Shown here: one piece after another, positions 63,261 to 64,000 of the stretch
How positions within the stretch are numbered: the stretch's first letter is position 1
Layout of the letters: each line of letters opens with the position of its first letter
Assembly (NCBI RefSeq): GCF_021646545.1
Contig: NZ_JAKIRP010000001.1
Span: 1,178,001 to 1,242,000 of the forward strand
DNA from: Chitinophaga filiformis
GTDB lineage: Bacteria; Bacteroidota; Bacteroidia; Chitinophagales; Chitinophagaceae
DNA: 64,000 nt
Direction: 5' to 3'
Notes under the pieces: generated by a model
Seen by the model: the letters and a program-made list of their open reading frames with translations, nothing else
The model's database searches: none
Told to the model about the DNA's origin: nothing
Made by a program: the position numbers and the translations under genes

Positions 63261-64000
63261 ATGAAAAGAAGACTTTTATATATACTGATAGCCTCATTAG
63301 TGCCCTTTCTTTCGGCATGCTTTAAAGATAAAGGGAACTATGACTATATAAAACTCGGTGAACCGCTTGTATCTGATCTGGATACGCTTTATACGGTATT
63401 TACAGGAGATAGCCTGGTCATATCTCCTAAAATCGTGTTACCCGAAGGGAGAACTGATATGACCTGTTACTGGAAGATCGACATCCCGGAAGAAGCACGT
63501 TCCGATGATTATACAGGAACAGAACTGAGAATTGTTTATGGCCTGGGCGCAAAGAAGTACAATGCTTTGCTGACAGTGAGGGACAACGGTACCGGTATGC
63601 AGTATTACTACAAATTTGTTATAAGCGGGAAAACTGCATTCACGACAGGTACGCTGGTATTGACGGACCAAGGGGGACAGGCCAAATTGTCGTTCATAAA
63701 ACCGGACGGCACAGTACAGTCGGATCTTTATCCATCAATTAATGGTGAGAACATTGGAACAAATCCTTTACAGATTATTCCGTTGAGAAACACCGGTTAT
63801 ATGAATGTTAATTTCGCATATTGGATCGTGTGTGCAGATGCGGCAAATCCTGCGGTTGAAATTAACAGTGATGATCTGAAACGGATGAAGTACCTGAAGG
63901 AAAACTTTTATGATCCGCCGGGAGAGTTGCTCCCTAATTACTTCCAGCGCCTGCTTAATGGAACTACTACTGCCGTAATGAATGAAAAACTGTATATAGG
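63261..64000 (+). CDS. PKD-like family lipoprotein, 5' part
   Basis: The gene is cut by the window end; 246 codons are visible. Lipoprotein signal MKRRLLYILIASLVPFLSAC, then FKDKGNYDYIKLGEPLVSDL (the usual start of PKD-like lipoproteins in SusC/D loci), a PKD-like beta-sandwich (about 45-120, TVFTGDSLVISPKIVLPEGR) and TGTLVLTDQGGQAKLSFIKP. The order SusC, SusD, DUF4843, PKD-like is a recurring arrangement in the phylum. Probably a surface glycan- or peptide-binding protein. Confidence 0.8.
   Translation, partial: MKRRLLYILIASLVPFLSACFKDKGNYDYIKLGEPLVSDLDTLYTVFTGDSLVISPKIVLPEGRTDMTCYWKIDIPEEARSDDYTGTELRIVYGLGAKKYNALLTVRDNGTGMQYYYKFVISGKTAFTTGTLVLTDQGGQAKLSFIKPDGTVQSDLYPSINGENIGTNPLQIIPLRNTGYMNVNFAYWIVCADAANPAVEINSDDLKRMKYLKENFYDPPGELLPNYFQRLLNGTTTAVMNEKLYI

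Overview
The window looks like a chromosomal piece of a member of the Bacteroidota, most like Chitinophaga or a close relative in the Chitinophagaceae. The evidence is two SusC/SusD-type outer-membrane uptake systems, an ECF sigma/FecR/STN-SusC signalling set, Tat- and lipoprotein-exported glycan enzymes, a GH125 mannosidase, and promoter elements of the Bacteroidota type (TAnnTTTG at about -7). The genus is an inference from protein style, not a database match. I found no rRNA, tRNA, CRISPR array or insertion sequence.

Layout. (1) 1-7066, plus strand: the 3' end of a SusC receptor, a SusD lipoprotein and an exported phosphodiesterase-like lipoprotein, ended by a terminator; then a Tat-exported Gfo/Idh/MocA oxidoreductase and a DUF1080 lipoprotein, likely a pair acting on oxidised sugars. 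(2) 7.1-26.9 kb, housekeeping and mixed genes: Mn/Fe superoxide dismutase, a PAS-LuxR regulator, a small J-domain-like protein, an SPFH protein, tadA-ligA, an empty 1.1 kb region with several repeat types, fused acyl-CoA mutase IcmF, GH125, a membrane MutS-like protein, a radical SAM protein, a DinB-like protein, a BCS1-like AAA ATPase, an AGMO-like hydroxylase and an ECF sigma factor. Between 22.0 and 24.0 kb lies a run of very short transcription units with strong terminators, two of which hold 30-codon ORFs sharing a motif.

(3) 27.1-53.2 kb: a large capsule/exopolysaccharide locus. It has glf, a putative glycosyltransferase, a Wza-like exporter, a Wzz-like protein, a nonulosonic-acid module (PseB-, RmlD-, NeuB/PseI-, PseH- and PseF-like), a sialidase-like lipoprotein, more glycosyltransferases, a Wzx flippase, an EpsG/Wzy-like polymerase, gmd-fcl for GDP-L-fucose, and a Wzi/RemB-like outer-membrane protein. 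One beta-helix gene lies on the opposite strand inside it. The glf and wza transcription units begin with almost identical 37-bp promoter segments, which suggests co-regulation. The logic is Wzx/Wzy: nucleotide sugars are made, repeat units assembled, flipped, polymerised, exported through the Wza-like channel and perhaps held by the Wzi-like protein. No initiating sugar-phosphate transferase or tyrosine kinase is in view.

(4) 53.3-64.0 kb: an ABC-F ATPase, a small secreted protein on the minus strand, then an ECF sigma factor, FecR anti-sigma factor, STN-containing SusC, SusD, DUF4843 lipoprotein and the start of a PKD-like lipoprotein. This is a complete signal-transducing uptake locus cut by the window end.

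Start sites were corrected for many genes where the longest ORF overlapped a promoter or used a rare start before a signal peptide. All functional calls are from reading the sequence; none was tested by a search.
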